A DNA stretch of 44,583 bases from Candidatus Heimdallarchaeota archaeon (GTDB lineage Archaea; Asgardarchaeota; Heimdallarchaeia; Heimdallarchaeales; Heimdallarchaeaceae): assembly GCA_016839945.1 (NCBI GenBank), contig JAEOTE010000161.1, positions 1 through 44,583 of the forward strand, written 5' to 3'. Shown here one piece after another: positions 43,060-44,583 of the stretch. The position numbers and the translations under genes are program-made. How positions within the stretch are numbered: the first letter of the stretch is position 1; each line of letters opens with the position of its first letter. A model generated the notes under the pieces. It was given only the letters and a program-made list of their open reading frames with translations. It was not told the DNA's origin and ran no database searches.

Positions 43060-44460
43060 GTGTCCATCGAATCACGAGAATATCAGGATTATATTGTTGA
43101 AAAAATCTCTGAATTAGTGGATACAAAAAATAACGTTATTCTTGAACTTGATTGTGGTATGGGAAAACGCGTTTTAATTTATCGTCTTCTTACTGAAATC
43201 TTTAGTGAAAAAAAAGTGGTAGTTTTTCTTCAAACACATTCTTCTCTTGAAGAAACAATCCAATATTTAGAAAAAGAATATGGTGGAGTAGAGGGGCTTA
43301 CAGCCATTAAGAGTGGGTCTAATGCATCTTATAGAAAATATATCATTGCAAACAATAGAGTTATCTTAACACTTCCTACTGTTTTTTCTAATACGCTTCA
43401 GAAATTTCCTGAATTAGCTGATGAAATTGAGATATGCATAATAAATGAAGTAGATCAAATAATTCGTCGCGTTTCTCATCGTAGAATATTATGTGTTCCA
43501 TGGAACAAAATTATCCAACAGATGAGTGATAAAGTGTTCATTGGCATGAGTGGGACTTTGCGAGACAATCATCTTGTTCTAGATGAAAATCAACTTCTCT
43601 TACGAAATGAGTTAAAAACTTTGATAGATTTTATTCCAAAAAGCTCCATTATTACAATTGAGGATTTTATTGACACTGACTTACAAGATTACATAAGACA
43701 TACAGAAGTCGCTATACAGCCTGTTGTTGATGAAAAAACTGCTGAAATTATACAAATGCTAACAGAACAAATTGAAAATCTTAAAAATGAGATAATCCAA
43801 GAGGTAAAAGAAACATCTCCAAAAGATTTTCATCAACTCGAAAGAGAGTTTTACCAAAAATTACCATTATTATCTGTAGAAACTGAGTTAATTGAGAAGT
43901 TTAATCGTCTTCTTCTTTTGAGAAAATATGTTTATTCGATGCCTGCGAATACTTACAGAAATTATCTTCTTCGATATGGTATTGATAAAAACATACTCAA
44001 AAATCTTCCAGAAATAAGTGGAAAGGAAGCAGAAGTAATAAATTTAGTAAAGCAAACACAGAAAGCCACAATACTTTGTTCATTTCTGTCTACAGTAGAT
44101 TCTCTAACTGATCTTCTAGGAAAGGAAGGCATAACTACGTTCAAAGTTACTGGAAAAATAAAAAATAAGAACGAGATTATTAATTCTTTTAAGAAATCAA
44201 AAGAGAAATCAACTCTTGTTTTATCTCCCATAGGAGAAAGAGATATTGACATTCCGCAAACAGATTTAATTATTGTTTTTGATCTTGTCAATTCACCTAA
44301 GACAGTATATCAGAAAATGAAAAGGAGTAGAGGAGGTAAAGTGGTTTTATTGTTTTATGAAAATACATCAGAAAAGAAGAAAGTTAAGAGGGTTGTAAGT
44401 GAAATAGCTGTTCGGTACCCTTGGTCTTTAATTATGTATTCAAACGAGGAAAAACAATGA
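43060..44460 (+). CDS. Hef/FANCM-like SF2 helicase with degenerate ATPase motifs
   Basis: 466 residues from a GTG start ('MSIESREYQDYIVEKI' supplies the Q-like motif). The outline is that of the Hef/FANCM/RIG-I group: motif I 'LDCGMGKR' (33-37: Arg37 where Thr/Ser should bind Mg), motif Ia region 'VVFLQTHSSLEETI', 'ILTLPTVFSN', motif II 'IINEVDQI' (129-132: NEVD for DEAH), motif III 'GMSGTL', a helical insert (about 210-310), then a second RecA domain with motif VI 'YQKMKRSRGG' for QxxGRxGR. Several catalytic residues are thus missing. It may bind DNA or RNA without unwinding it. The C-terminus lacks an ERCC4 nuclease domain. Confidence 0.8.
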   Translation: MSIESREYQDYIVEKISELVDTKNNVILELDCGMGKRVLIYRLLTEIFSEKKVVVFLQTHSSLEETIQYLEKEYGGVEGLTAIKSGSNASYRKYIIANNRVILTLPTVFSNTLQKFPELADEIEICIINEVDQIIRRVSHRRILCVPWNKIIQQMSDKVFIGMSGTLRDNHLVLDENQLLLRNELKTLIDFIPKSSIITIEDFIDTDLQDYIRHTEVAIQPVVDEKTAEIIQMLTEQIENLKNEIIQEVKETSPKDFHQLEREFYQKLPLLSVETELIEKFNRLLLLRKYVYSMPANTYRNYLLRYGIDKNILKNLPEISGKEAEVINLVKQTQKATILCSFLSTVDSLTDLLGKEGITTFKVTGKIKNKNEIINSFKKSKEKSTLVLSPIGERDIDIPQTDLIIVFDLVNSPKTVYQKMKRSRGGKVVLLFYENTSEKKKVKRVVSEIAVRYPWSLIMYSNEEKQ

Positions 44461-44544
44461 AATTTTTCTGGTCATAATTCATAAGCTTTTTAATATATCA
44501 AAAATCCCCTTTAGAGCGAGGACAATTTAGTTTTTATCTTGCGC

Positions 44545-44583
44545 ATGGGTGTTAAAATGTCTAAGAAAAAGGATAAAACAGAT
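44545..44583 (+). CDS. Start of a gene cut by the right edge
   Basis: ATG at 44545 with a second in-frame ATG at 44557 ('MSKKKDKTD'); the frame is open to the edge. TTTTTAATATAT near 44487-44498 fits a TATA element for it. The Lys-rich start would suit a ribosomal protein, but 13 codons do not allow a call. Confidence 0.4.
   Translation, partial: MGVKMSKKKDKTD

Noticed and set aside
1..44583. CRISPR array, prophage or defence island
   Set aside because: I found no regularly spaced repeats, phage structural genes or cas genes; the only mobile signature is the tnpB-like element.

Overview
The window is AT-rich (roughly one third G+C by eye) and archaeal. It carries a 10e-type uL16 and an archaeal-type uS7, a FAU-1 ribonuclease, UPF0147 and DUF2797 proteins, a family-4 uracil-DNA glycosylase, a split glycine dehydrogenase, tRNA genes with short introns at position 37/38, and BRE/TATA promoters that often sit about 25 nt before a start codon (leaderless mRNAs). 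A Rab/Ras-like small GTPase in an otherwise archaeal set points to an Asgard archaeon. Heimdallarchaeia-like is my best guess, but that is inference. No stretch over 300 bases lacks a gene; the longest gap (26292-26590) holds divergent promoters.

Layout. 1-7111 is a cell-surface region: a very large membrane protein on the minus strand that runs off the left edge (at least 1154 codons, continuously open), two secreted or anchored beta-helix (NosD-like) proteins, a small beta-rich protein and a small membrane protein. 7298-8530 is a GlmU-like sugar nucleotidyltransferase with altered active-site residues. 8599-13000 (minus) holds UPF0147, a cysteine desulfurase with a small CxxC wHTH-like partner, and a FAU-1/DUF2797 pair; the DUF2797 protein ends in a textbook PCNA-binding (PIP) box. 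A tRNA-Ser follows. 13263-15225 (minus) is a tandem trio of FKBP-like ectodomain / one TM / four-CxxC zinc-module proteins, each with its own matched promoter. Then come an intron-containing tRNA-Asp, the small GTPase, a HIT protein, a galactokinase-like GHMP kinase and an amidohydrolase deaminase. 19152-19817 is uracil-DNA glycosylase, also with a C-terminal PIP box.

19889-21829 is a foreign-looking, G+C-richer TnpB-type gene of unusual size, with a RuvC-III motif lacking Asp and hairpins at its 3' end. It sits between the glycosylase and a GlmM-like mutase (21967-23367). 23369-28470 carries a small membrane protein, an alpha/beta-hydrolase with a Cys nucleophile, a UMF1/Atg22-like MFS transporter, a HAD protein with an altered first motif, a 4-TM protein and cyclophilin. 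28495-30052 has an intron-containing tRNA-Met, rpl10e with a repeat-expanded acidic tail, and rps7. 30177-32306 has two tandem PAP2 phosphatases. 32513-38250 looks like a five-gene operon (SDR, SDR, gcvPA, gcvPB, NAD-kinase/AcoX-like). 38370-44460 holds a Panacea/YwgA-like wHTH protein, pyruvate phosphate dikinase, SurE and a Hef-like SF2 helicase with broken Walker motifs. The start of another gene lies at the right edge.

The most interesting leads are the DUF2797 protein as a probable PCNA client, the FKBP-TM-zinc trio, the large TnpB relative, the degenerate Hef-like protein and the membrane protein with AbrB-like modules.
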